Shown here in pieces: positions 23,993 through 32,692 of a DNA stretch of 64,000 nucleotides; position 1 is the stretch's first letter, and every line of letters starts with the position of its first letter. The DNA lies in the NCBI GenBank assembly GCA_002007465.1, contig LNAC01000230.1:1762896-1826895 (forward strand), given 5' to 3'. The stretch is from Ailurus styani (Eukaryota > Chordata > Mammalia > Carnivora > Ailuridae). The notes beneath the pieces are model-generated. The model had not been told where the DNA came from. It made no database searches and worked only from the letters and a program-made list of their open reading frames with translations. The translations under genes and the position numbers were made by a program.

Positions 23993-24096
23993 GGGCGCCT
24001 GGCAGGCTTGGTCAGAAGAGCATGTGACTCTTAATCCAGGTGTCATGAGTTTAAGCCCCACATTGGGTATAGAGATTACTAAAAAAAATTTTTTTT
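23993..24096 (+). mobile_element. Short Can-SINE (GAGATTACT type), first of two at one target site
   Basis: The head GGGCGCCTGGCAGGCTTG leads to GTGACTCTTAATCC, GAGTTTAAGCCCCACATTGG, GAGATTACT and an A/T-rich tail. The flanks are AAGAAAACTGGAG at 23980-23992 and AAGAAAACTTGGG at about 24098-24110. Confidence 0.85.
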
Positions 24097-24110
24097 AAGA
24101 AAACTTGGGA

Positions 24111-24303
24111 GCACCTGGGTAGAGTAGTTGGTTATGTATCCGACTCTTGATTTTGGCTCAGGTCATGATCTCAGGGTCTTGAGATCAAGCCCCATGTAGG
24201 GCTCCATGCTCAACATGGAGTCTGCTTAAGATTCTATCTCTCTCTCTCTCTCTCCCCTCACCTGCCCTTTCCCCCTCAAATAGATACATCTTTAAAAAAA
24301 AAA
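24111..24303 (+). mobile_element. Long Can-SINE, second insertion at the same target site
   Basis: A GCACCTGGGTAGAGTAG head precedes ATCCGACTCTTGATTTTGG, a GAGTCTGCTTAAGATTC segment, a (TC)n tract and an A-rich tail. AAGAAAACTGGAG follows at 24304-24316, the third copy of this 13-bp sequence in the locus. Confidence 0.88.
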
Positions 24304-24315
24304 AAGAAAACTGGA

Positions 24316-24582
24316 GTGACTATAATAAAATTAGAAAAAGTAGAATATGAAGCAGAAAGAATGATCAGGGATAAAGAGAGACATTATAACATAATGATAA
24401 AAGGGTCAATGCAACAAGAAAGAAAACTAATCCTAAATGTGCATACACCCAACAACAGGGCTTCAAAATACATAAAAATTCAACATAGTAAAAATGTCCA
24501 TTGCCCCAAACTGATCTATAGATTTACCATGATTCCATCCAAAATCCATGCAAGATCTTCTTTGTACACGCAGACAAGCTAA
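24316..24582 (+). pseudogene. LINE-1 ORF2 remnant with internal deletion
   Basis: The 88-codon frame begins with endonuclease-region residues (IRDKERHYNIMIKGSMQQER, then LNVHTPNNRASKYIK). It jumps at about residue 57 to a distal segment (the NVHCPKLIYRFTMIPSKIHA part). About 1.5-2 kb of normal ORF2, including the reverse transcriptase, is missing between them. Confidence 0.75.
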
Positions 24583-24669
24583 CCCTAAAATTCCTACCAA
24601 AATCCAAGACTCAGAAAAACAAACAAAAATTCAAAGAATAACATTGGAGGAGTCACAGAACCCAATTTT

Positions 24670-24777
24670 TTTAAGATTTTATTTTTTTAAGTAATCTCTA
24701 CACCCAGCATAGGGCTCAAAACCACAACCCCAAGGCCAACGGTCGCATGCTCTACTGACTGAGCCAGGCAGGTGCCC
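24670..24777 (-). mobile_element. Short Can-SINE with imperfect 16-bp TSD
   Basis: A reversed tail (AAGATTTTATTTTTTTAAG), TAATCTCTACACCCAGC and GAGCCAGGCAGGTGCC mark an antisense short-type SINE. The flanks CACAGAACCCAATTTT (24654-24669) and CACAGCACCCAGTTTT (24778-24793) differ at two bases. Confidence 0.88.
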
Positions 24778-24893
24778 CACAGCACCCAGTTTTAAGTCTT
24801 AACTATAAAAGCTCCAGTATTCTCAACAGAAGACAGTGTAGTATTGGTATAGATCTATGGAATAAAATTGAAGTCCAGAAATAGATCCACACA

Positions 24894-25011
24894 GGGGCAC
24901 CTAAGTGGCTCACCATGGGCATGGAGCCTCCTCAAGATTCCCTCTCTCTCTCTCTCTGCTTTGCCCCTCCCCCTGCGTGCTCACTCTTGCTCTTAAAAAA
25001 AAGTAAAAGAA
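24894..25011 (+). mobile_element. Can-SINE with internal deletion and 15-bp TSD
   Basis: The head GGGGCACCTAAGTGGCTCAC jumps directly to the GCATGGAGCC-CTC-rich 3' half, so about 70 bp of body is missing. AAATAGATCCACACA is perfect at 24879-24893 and 25012-25026. Confidence 0.88.
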
Positions 25012-25144
25012 AAATAGATCCACACAAATAAAACCAGGTGCGTTTTGACATATATTCAAAGGCAATTCAATGGAGCCAAAATAGTCTTTTCAACAATGGT
25101 GTTGGAATAATTAGAAACATGTACGGAAAAATAATGAACCTCTC

Positions 25145-25334
25145 AGGGGCCCTGGTTGGCTCAGTTGGTTAAACAGCAGCCTTTGGCCCAGGTCACAATC
25201 CCAGGGTCCTGGGATCGAGCCCCACATTGGGCTTCCTGCTCAGCAAGAGCCTACTTCTCCCTCTTCCTCCACCTGCCGCTCCCCCTGCTTGTTCTCTCTG
25301 TCAAATAAATAAATAAATACAATCTCTAAACAAT
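25145..25334 (+). mobile_element. Can-SINE with 18-bp TSD
   Basis: A GGGCCCTGGTTGGCTCAG head leads to CAATCCCAGGGTCCTGGG, a CTTCTCCCTC-rich region and an (AAAT)n tail. AAAAATAATGAACCTCTC is perfect at 25127-25144 and 25335-25352. Confidence 0.93.
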
Positions 25335-25675
25335 AAAAATAATGAACCTCTCCCCAAAACCATGCTTTATACAGTAATTAACTCAAAATTGATAATGGAT
25401 CTAAATATAAACTAAAAAACCATAAAATTTTTGGAAAAAAATAGAAGAATTTTTTTTTGACCTGACGTAGGCAAAGAGTTCTTTTACATGACACCAAAAG
25501 CACAATCTATTACAGAGAAAAAGATAATTTTGAGTAATCCATCACAATTTACACTTTTGCTCTGAGAAAGACATCTTGAAAGAGAACAAAAGGACATACT
25601 ACTTCCTGGAAGAAAATATTTGCAAATCACATATTCTACAAGGACTTATATGCACAATCCATAAACAGCTCTTAA

Positions 25676-26163
25676 GTAAGAGATCTCCAAGAGCACTATG
25701 CTGAGAGAAAAAAGCCAATCTCCAAAGGTTATTGTATGATTCCATTTACGATACTGTCAAAGTTTTGAAATTATAGCATAGAAAACAGATCAGTAGTTAC
25801 TACAGGTTAGAGTTGACGGAGGAGTGTGACTGCTGAAGGGTAGCACAAGGGGGTTTATTTGTGGTGGTGAAGCAGTTCTATATCCTTATTTTCATGATGT
25901 ATATTCAAATCCACAGATGCAATAAGATTTTGTAGAACAACACATGAAAAAAGTGCATGTAAAAATTAGTGAAATCCTAATTTAGTGTATGCCCGAGTTG
26001 CTAGTATTATGTCAATGTCAGTTTCCTGGTTTTAGCAATTTACTATGGTTATGTATGATATTGTCCTCACGGGAATCTAAGTGAAGGGTATTTGGGAAAT
26101 CTCTGTACTATTCTTACCATTTCTTATGATTCTTAAACTATTTCTAAATAAAATGTTATATTA
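25676..26163 (+). mobile_element. LINE-1 3' end inserted into another LINE-1
   Basis: This block carries an L1M 3'UTR (a GTCAATGTCAGTTTCCTGG segment and an end with AATAAAATGTTATATTAAAG). The L1 sequence just left of it (CATAAACAGCTCTTAA) continues, in L1 order, with the sequence just right of it (AACAAGCAATCCAATTTAAA at about 26181). I infer a later insertion splitting an older ORF2 3' region. Edges are approximate. Confidence 0.68.
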
Positions 26164-26950
26164 AAGAAACTTAGCAGTTTGAAAACAAGCAATCCAATTT
26201 AAAAATGGGCAAAACACTTGAACAGACACTTTGCTAAAGAGGATATGTAAATGGCCCATAAACACATGAAAAAAAATGTTCAACATCATTAGCCACTGGG
26301 GGAATGCAAATTAAAGCTACTGCTGAGATACCATTACACACCTACTAAATAGCCACTCTGGAAAACCACTTGGCACTTCTGATAAAGTTAAACCTATACT
26401 TATCATATGACCCAGAAATCCTACCTCTAGGCATTTACCCATGAGAAATGAAAACTTATGGAACTTATGTTAACACAAAAACCTATATTCAGTTGTGTAA
26501 AGCAAGCATCCTTATTTGTAATTTTCCCCAAACTGGAAACAACCCAAATATCCTCCAGCTTGAGAATGAAAGAACAAATTGTAATACATCTAAACTATGG
26601 AACACTACTCAGCAATAAAAAGGAACAAACAGTATTCGCACACACAACAACCTGGGTGAATCTCAAAGGCATTGTATGCTGAGTGAGGGAAGTCAGTCTC
26701 AGGAGACTGCTACACTGTAAGATCTCATTTAAGCGATATTCTGGAAAAGGCAAAACTCCAGTGATAGCAGATCAGCACTGCCAGTCATGAGTACTAGGAT
26801 GTTACAAAGGGGTAGCTTGAGGGAGTGTTTTGGAATGAAGGATTGCTTCGGTATCCTCATTTTGATAGTAGTCACGTGAATTTATGCATGTGTTCATAAT
26901 CAAAAAACTATACCCCAAGAGTCAATTTTACTATAGGTTAATTTATAGAA
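26164..26950 (+). mobile_element. LINE-1 distal ORF2 and 3'UTR
   Basis: ORF2 C-terminal sequence (AATGGGCAAAACACTTGAAC, ATGTTCAACATCATTAGCC, GAAAACCACTTGGCAC, ACTACTCAGCAATAAAAAGG) is followed by an L1 3'UTR with the AGGGGTAGCTTGAGGGAG stretch. It ends in TTTTACTATAGG-like terminal sequence near 26940. Confidence 0.8.
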
Positions 26951-27024
26951 TATTTTATAAAATTAACCTAATTATACTAGTAATGACATCATTTTGCAAT
27001 CTAGAGATTTAAAATTAAGAGCAC

Positions 27025-27480
27025 ATTATATACCTAGCACTTACAAAGTGTGGGTATGTTCTTTTTTTTAAAAAAAATTATTTATTTATTTGAGGGGGGG
27101 CAGGGGAAGGGGCAGAGAGAGATAGGAGAGCAAGGATTTCCAGCAGACTCCCCTCTGGCCATGGAGTGTTACATGGGGCTCGATCCCAGGACCCTGAGAT
27201 CATGACCTGAGCTGAAAACGAGAGTCGGCCACTTAACCGACTGAGCCACCCAGGTGCCCCAGTGTGGGCATGTTCTAAATGTTTGACAAACATTAACTCA
27301 AAATTTCACAATAATCCTATGAGGTAAGGACAAGAATTTTCACCATTTTACACACTGAGGTGCAACAATGTGTCTAAAATGACACAGCTGAGAAGTAGTG
27401 AGGCTGGGATTAAAGCCAAGCTTCTGCTGAGGTCCAAAGTCTCTGCTGTGAACCATGAAGCTTTACCATGCTCTATGCTC
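27025..27480 (-). repeat. MIR in antisense, split by a Can-SINE (27063-27261)
   Basis: Left of the SINE is ACCTAGCACTTACAAAGTG. Right of it come TTAACTCAAAATTTCACAAT, CTATGAGGTAAGGAC, CATTTTACACACTGAGG, GACACAGCTGAGAAGTAG and TGAGGCTGGGATTAAAG, in antisense MIR order. Confidence 0.82.
27063..27261 (-). mobile_element. Can-SINE with 15-bp TSD, inside a MIR
   Basis: Reversed A-rich tail at left, GACCCTGAGATCATGACC in the body and the reversed head GACTGAGCCACCCAGGTGCC at right. GTGTGGGTATGTTCT (27048-27062) and GTGTGGGCATGTTCT (27262-27276) differ by one base. Confidence 0.93.
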
Positions 27481-27755
27481 TATGCTCCGAGCTCTGCAGA
27501 AGACACTCTCTCCTCATTAATAAGCCTATTTGAGGGGCTCATTGACTGATATTTCCTGAAGGCAGTCCTTAAGATTTAGCAAGATAAGTTCATATACCCA
27601 ATTAGTCAGAAAGGGACAGAACAAGAAAGCCAAAGATCTACCTGTCATAATTTACACTTCACTTTCCCACATACTGTACTGATTAACACAGGTGGCTGGT
27701 TTCTTGCTGTGAATTTTGGTTCTCCTTACATAAATCCACATGATACTTGATACTT

Positions 27756-27950
27756 TTTTTAAAGATTTTATTTTTTTATTTATTTGACAGAGAGAGAGAT
27801 CACAAGTAGGCAGAGAGGCAGGCAGAGAGAGAGGAGGAAGCAGGCTCCCCGCTGAGCAGAGAGCCCGATGCGGGGCTCGATCCCGGGACCCTGAGATCAT
27901 GACCTGAGCCGAAGGCAGAGGCTTTAACCCACTGAGCCACCCAGGTGCCC
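27756..27950 (-). mobile_element. Can-SINE (young mustelid-type) with 14-bp TSD
   Basis: An antisense full-length copy that keeps CpGs in its body (CCCGATGCGGGGCTCGATCC), a sign of youth because methylated CpGs decay fast. GATACTTGATACTT is perfect at 27742-27755 and 27951-27964. Confidence 0.95.
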
Positions 27951-27964
27951 GATACTTGATACTT

Positions 27965-28746
27965 AAATATAGACAAAAACAATCCTGTATCATTCACAAA
28001 ATTGCCAAAGGAAGTTTGTGTTTCTTCCAAAGCTGGAGAAGTAGGAGCTTTTAAACAGGTTTGCTGGTAGGAAAATTAATTTCTAAAGGCACACAGGACA
28101 ATGGTACGAAAAAGATTATTAATTTATGTGGTCTTGATTTGTGTTTGTTCCTACCGCATTGCCTTTGCCTACATTCAGAATGGTTAATGAAAACTCACAC
28201 TTGCTGAAGTGCTGAGCAAAGACAAAAGGGAAGTAATACAAAATCTCTCCTTGGAGAAAAGAAAGAATAGATGCTACAGGGCCATGCTTAATTACTGTTT
28301 TTGAAATGAAATTGGCCAGAAAAAAATTAATTGGGTGGTGTTTAAATCACACTGTCTCGGCAAGGCCTGATTTTACTTTTAGGGGAAAACAGAGCCAGAT
28401 ATGTTGTTTCAAAAGGGAAATAGATCCTACAGGTTTTAATAGTTAGGATGTCTTTGGAACATTTCTTTCCTGGATGTGTTCAAAGTAAGTCCTAAAACAA
28501 AAGGATGATTTCACAAAATGAGCTTGTTTAGGGTCTAAATAATGTATAAGGGCAAGAACATCTGTAAGGGCTGTTGTTAAATAACCTTGGACACATTCAG
28601 TGACTACCCAGCTGTATGCCGCGAGGTCTACCACTTGAGAATCAGACTGCTCGTTTGTATTTCAAATACACGACTCTGCCAGCGACTGGAAAGTATGAGG
28701 GCAGAAGTGCACCAGTGGCCAGGGAGGAGGAGAGACGTTGTGATCA
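27965..28746. other. Unique sequence, possibly conserved non-coding
   Basis: No repeat is recognisable. Around 28285-28335 the DNA has TTAATTA-type homeodomain core sites (28288-28294, and AATTAATT near 28325). The 114-codon frame starting at 28587 runs mostly through the following SINE. Confidence 0.45.
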
Positions 28747-28760
28747 AAATTGAGAAAAGG

Positions 28761-28975
28761 GGCGCCTGGGTGGCTCAGTGGGTTAAAGCCTCTGCCTTCG
28801 GCTCAGGTCATGATCTCAGGGTCCTGGGATCGAGGCCCGCATCGGGCTCCCTGCTCAGCGAGGAGCCTGCTTCCGCCTCTCTCTCTCTCTGCCTGACTCT
28901 CTGCCTCCTTGTGATCTCTCTCCCTCTGTGAAATAAATAAATAAAATCTTTAAAAAAAATAAAAATAATAAAAAT
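28761..28975 (+). mobile_element. Can-SINE (young mustelid-type) with 14-bp TSD and intact pol III boxes
   Basis: A full-length plus-strand copy. A box-like TGGCTCAGTGGG lies at 28771-28782 and B box-like GATCGAGGC at 28828-28836, the internal RNA polymerase III promoter pattern inherited from a tRNA gene. AAATTGAGAAAAGG is repeated at 28747-28760 and 28976-28989. Confidence 0.94.
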
Positions 28976-29007
28976 AAATTGAGAAAAGGACATGATACTT
29001 TGGCTAT

Positions 29008-29210
29008 TCATTCAACAAACAGGCGCCAAGCCCCCGTGAAGTGCTGAGCACCACCCTAAAGGCAGGAAATACGAATGCAGCTAAGACCCAGCAGGCACCT
29101 GCCGCCACAAGCTAGCAGTCTGGTTGGGGAGATCCCAGAGCATTTTGGAAAATTCGAGTGGGGCCATGTGGTTGGAGTTTACCGGACATACAGCGAAGGA
29201 TGGGAGATCA
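29008..29210 (-). repeat. L2 3'-end fragment, antisense
   Basis: ATTCATTCAACAAACAGGCGC, then GTGCTGAGCACC and GAAATACGAATGCAGC, then GGTTGGGGAGATCC follow the antisense 3' end of L2. Confidence 0.7.
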
Positions 29211-29254
29211 TCAAGACAGAAGCTAAAGGAACATGCAGTGAACACATACAAAAG

Positions 29255-29645
29255 TGCTCTGTACTCTCTGCCAAGAAGTTTTGCATTTCATGTATCTTGT
29301 TTAAGCACAAGCAATCCATGTTTGCTATGCAATATTTTTCAAATACAAAAAGCACATGTAAAAAAACCCCAAATCACCTGTAATCCCACCACCCAAAGCT
29401 GCCTACCCTATGTGTCTTTCCCTCTTTATAGATTTCTCTCTATCAAGAGAAACACTTGAATATGCACATACACACACTTTTTTCCCCACTTAAAAACCTA
29501 TCATGAATATTCATGTCATTAAATCCTCTTCAATGACATCTTTTTAACAGCTGTGTAAGATTCCATCATATTGCTATTTCACAATTTAACCAATCCTTTA
29601 TTGCTGGCTGTTTTCTGTTTTTGCAATTACAGGAGGAGTTAATTT
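29255..29645. repeat. Ancient interspersed repeat, class unresolved
   Basis: TCACCTGTAATCCCACCACCC at about 29375-29395 and GAATATTCATGTCATTAAATC plus TTCCATCATATTGCTATTTC at about 29505-29580 match a familiar old mammalian interspersed repeat (LINE 3'-end-like). I cannot name the subfamily without a search. Confidence 0.5.
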
Positions 29646-29771
29646 TGAAATACACTTGTGTTTGCATTCCATGAGAACTGTTGTCCAGAAACATGGCAGT
29701 TGCGATCTGCTCAAGGGTAGAACCAGTAAAAAGAAAAGGAAGAAGAGATCATGATCAAGAGTTAAATAAGG

Positions 29772-29885
29772 GGGCACCTGGCTGGCTCAGTTGGTAGAGT
29801 GTGTGACTCTTGATCTTGGGGTCATGAGTTTGAGTCCCATGTTGGGTGGAGAGATTACTTAAGAAATAATTTATTTTTTAAAAAG
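29772..29885 (+). mobile_element. Short Can-SINE (GAGATTACTT type) with 14-bp TSD
   Basis: GGGCACCTGGCTGGCTCAG, GTGACTCTTGATCTTGGGG, GAGTTTGAGTCCCATG and GAGATTACTTAAG are followed by an A/T-rich tail. AGAGTTAAATAAGG (29758-29771) and AGAGATAAATAAGG (29886-29899) differ by one base. Confidence 0.92.
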
Positions 29886-30005
29886 AGAGATAAATAAGGA
29901 GAGAAGTCAAGCAGTACAAGAAAAAATGGACTCATGTAGGGTGGTTCCTAGTAGAGAGAGAATACTGAGAGGGAAGAAAGACTGTCCGTGTTGTGGACCC
30001 TGGTA

Positions 30006-30090
30006 AGTTACTCATTCAACAAAACTTTATTGAACACCTGCTCACAACACATGAATCAACCTAGACCCTGAGCCCTAGAGTTACCTGACT
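30006..30090 (-). repeat. L2 3'-end fragment, antisense
   Basis: ACTCATTCAACAAAACTTTAT, then GAACACCTGCTCACAAC, resembles the antisense end of L2. It is short and diverged. Confidence 0.5.
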
Positions 30091-31074
30091 GAGCCTTCCT
30101 ATGCCAGGTATCATCAGTGGATGGGTCATTTGAGGCATCTGACTCTTGAGAAAGAATTGACTAGGCATGGTAGCTACACGATCATCTGTGTTTCCCCAGT
30201 TCTACTTCTGTATGAAATTAAATCATCAGAAAGCCAAGTACCTGGACTGTATTATCTCAGCTTCCAAAGAAATGTCTGTGCTGAATTACGATTTAATATG
30301 ACACTCTCACCCTCATATAGAAGGTCGATATAGGAATCATCCATTTCAACAGGGTTGTTACTCATTCGCAAAACTGTAGTTGAAGGAGTCTACTCTAACC
30401 TATTATCTCTCACACGAGGGTCCACAGAATAAATATCAGGACAAAATTTGTCAGGAGAAAGAAGTATAAATATGTTTTTGCAGCAACAATAAAAACTATA
30501 CAAGCCAATGTATTTTCCTGTTTACTTTTCGCTGCTAGGAAACAGACTGTTGGATTGGCTTGTCCAGATATCTTGTGGTATCCACCCTTTCTGGTTCCTC
30601 GGTCTCCTTGGTTTTAAAATTTTAAAGGTCCTACATTTATGTAGTACCAGATCTTTTTGAAGGTATATGGAATGAAAGAATCTCAAATAAATTTGGCCAC
30701 TAGAAGCTTTTTGTTAACAGTTGGCTCACATGTTATGAAAAATTGGCTCAGTGGTTACTGATATAGGATTTGGGCGCTGTGAGACTTGATATTTGTAGTT
30801 GATACTTTTGAGAATGGTGTAATTAAATAGTCTCCATGTGATTAATATCTTCAAATGTGCCATTCTAATTTGTTTTCATAACAGATAAATGTACACATGC
30901 AAGTGCTAATAATAGAGCATCTCGAGACAGCTAAACTTCTAGAACAATCTATAACTTCTGTCTTTAATGAAGATAACCATGAGCTGTTCTTTTTCTGTGC
31001 AGAAAGCAATAAAGAGGGAAGGAATCAAATTCAAAATTGTATGAAAGTGCTCTTCTCTCTTCTCTAGCTCTGAT
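30091..31074. other. Unique sequence, no feature seen
   Basis: No recognisable repeat or credible coding frame. Confidence 0.45.
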
Positions 31075-31190
31075 CTGGACAGGGATGATGTATAGGAAAA
31101 TCTACTTACAACTCTTCAGTAGCTATCTATTGCCTTCAGGATAAACTCCAACCACTACGGTAAGATGTTCATGCTATCTGAAGTAAAAAA
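31075..31190 (+). repeat. Possible L2 fragment, sense
   Basis: ACAACTCTTCAGTAGCTATC, TTGCCTTCAGGATAAACTCC and AAGATGTTCATGCTATCTG resemble the L2 segment that includes a CTTCCCATTGC-AGGATAAA stretch. It is diverged. Confidence 0.5.
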
Positions 31191-32598
31191 GGCAAATTAC
31201 AGAACACTATGACCTCAACTTTATCACACACACACACACAAATAAAATAGACTAAAACTGTGCATTGAAATTGGTAACAGGGTCAAAAATGACTCATATA
31301 TATGCATATATACATATTCCGATTTTTCTAAAATAAGCGTGTGTTACTTCTGTCATCGGAAAAAGAGAATCATCCTTTTAAAAATTTTAAATATTCACAT
31401 GTTCCAGAAATCAAAGACCCACAGAGACATCCTGGAGATCATCTGGCATCTCTCTTTAGACTGTGTACATCTGGACTTTGAGAAGACATGCAGTAGCCAC
31501 CAAAGGTCCTAGCCAATCAATGGAGAGCCCAGAAGAGATCCAGGGCTTCACCCAGCCCAAGGCTCTGATGGCCCAGTCCCTTCTCTGAGCAGAAGGCACA
31601 TGACCCTCTGGCAAGGGGCTGCAGCAAGGACTAGGTTGCCCTAGGGACCGGACTAGGCTTGAGGACTCAAAGATGCCTTCCAACTTTAAGTGTCTATGAA
31701 ATATAATCTGACAATACAGAGTTCTCTCAGGTTAAAAGTCCTAGAATCAGACAAGGGAGAAACAAGTACTTTTATGGCAAAATAATTTTTAAAGACACAG
31801 AATCATTTCTGGACCTCTGTGACTGACACAGCTCTATAATTCAATATAATTTTTTGTTAATTTCAGATTGTACAGCTTGCTCATTTAAAAAAATTTCTAC
31901 CTAAATGAAGAAAATATGGCAGATAAACAGAGATCTTTTGGCTGGCCTCCTGACCCCTTGGCCCGGAGGCTTATTGATGGCTATGTCAGGAGACTGATTT
32001 TTCTTCAGGGGCTGGGAGTTGGCCTGAGGCTCCAAATTCCAACTCTTTCCTTCCAATAGAATGGTTTTTCCCTTTAAAAACATTGAGCCTCTGAGCTGGG
32101 GCTACACAAAGCCTCAGTCAGGTCAGTTTGTTGTTTGTTTTAAGTGAGAGGATGGTGGTAAATAAAAATAACATGGTAACTTTTGGATCATTGGCTCCAG
32201 TATCCAGGCTAAACATGGAGTCAGGCATGGAGTAGAGATTTTTTGGTTTGAGGTGATGAAGTAGCTTCAGAACAATACTCTTCCAGACAGTAAAAACAGT
32301 AATGATGGTGACAACTGGGGTGCTTTCTGCTGTCATCAGCAACACCCAAGGGCAGACCAGACAACAGTTCTTCAGAGGCCATCTTGGCCTTAGTCTGTAT
32401 TGGGAGACAATTCTCCATGGATCTCTTGTGTTTCTGTACGTCCTATGAACAGAAGCACAGAGTGCCATTGTTCTGAGATATCTTTTCAAGAATGCTTGTA
32501 TAGCAAACAGCCTTGAAATCCAGAAAGAGTGTCTTGCTCTGAGAGAAAGAGTAGGTTTGCTTACAGCTTTGGAAACCAGAGATGACTATGATCCAGTC
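31191..32598. other. Unique sequence with a short (CA)8 tract
   Basis: A (CA)8 tract lies at 31225-31240. No transposon is recognisable in the rest. Overlapping frames of 65-123 codons at 32118-32667 show no domain. Confidence 0.45.
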
Positions 32599-32692
32599 GG
32601 GGCACCTGCCTGGCTCAGAAGTAGAACATGTGACTCTTGATATTGGGGTCATGAGTTTGAGCCTCACATTAGTGGCAAAGTTTACTCAAAAA
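32599..32692 (+). mobile_element. Short Can-SINE fragment
   Basis: GGGGCACCTGCCTGGCTCAG, GTGACTCTTGATATTGGGG, GAGTTTGAGCCTCACATTAG and an A-rich end identify the short subtype. No clear TSD. Confidence 0.8.

Larger units (their letters stand above)
22423..25675 (+). mobile_element. Sense LINE-1 block (L1M-type), rearranged, carrying six Can-SINEs
   Basis: Sense-strand L1 runs from the ORF1 3' end (about 22423-22530) through the ORF2 endonuclease region (about 23130-23980) and a second endonuclease-region piece (about 23934-24480). It then jumps to distal ORF2 (about 24500-25675). The repeated endonuclease block and the jump mean at least two L1 copies or an internal duplication and deletion. 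No long frame survives. Can-SINEs lie at 23644-23848, 23993-24096, 24111-24303, 24670-24777, 24894-25011 and 25145-25334. Confidence 0.82.

Noticed and set aside
28761..28975. tRNA-like head with A and B boxes as a tRNA gene
   Set aside because: It is the head of a Can-SINE with body, tail and TSD. I did not see a stand-alone tRNA cloverleaf anywhere in the window.
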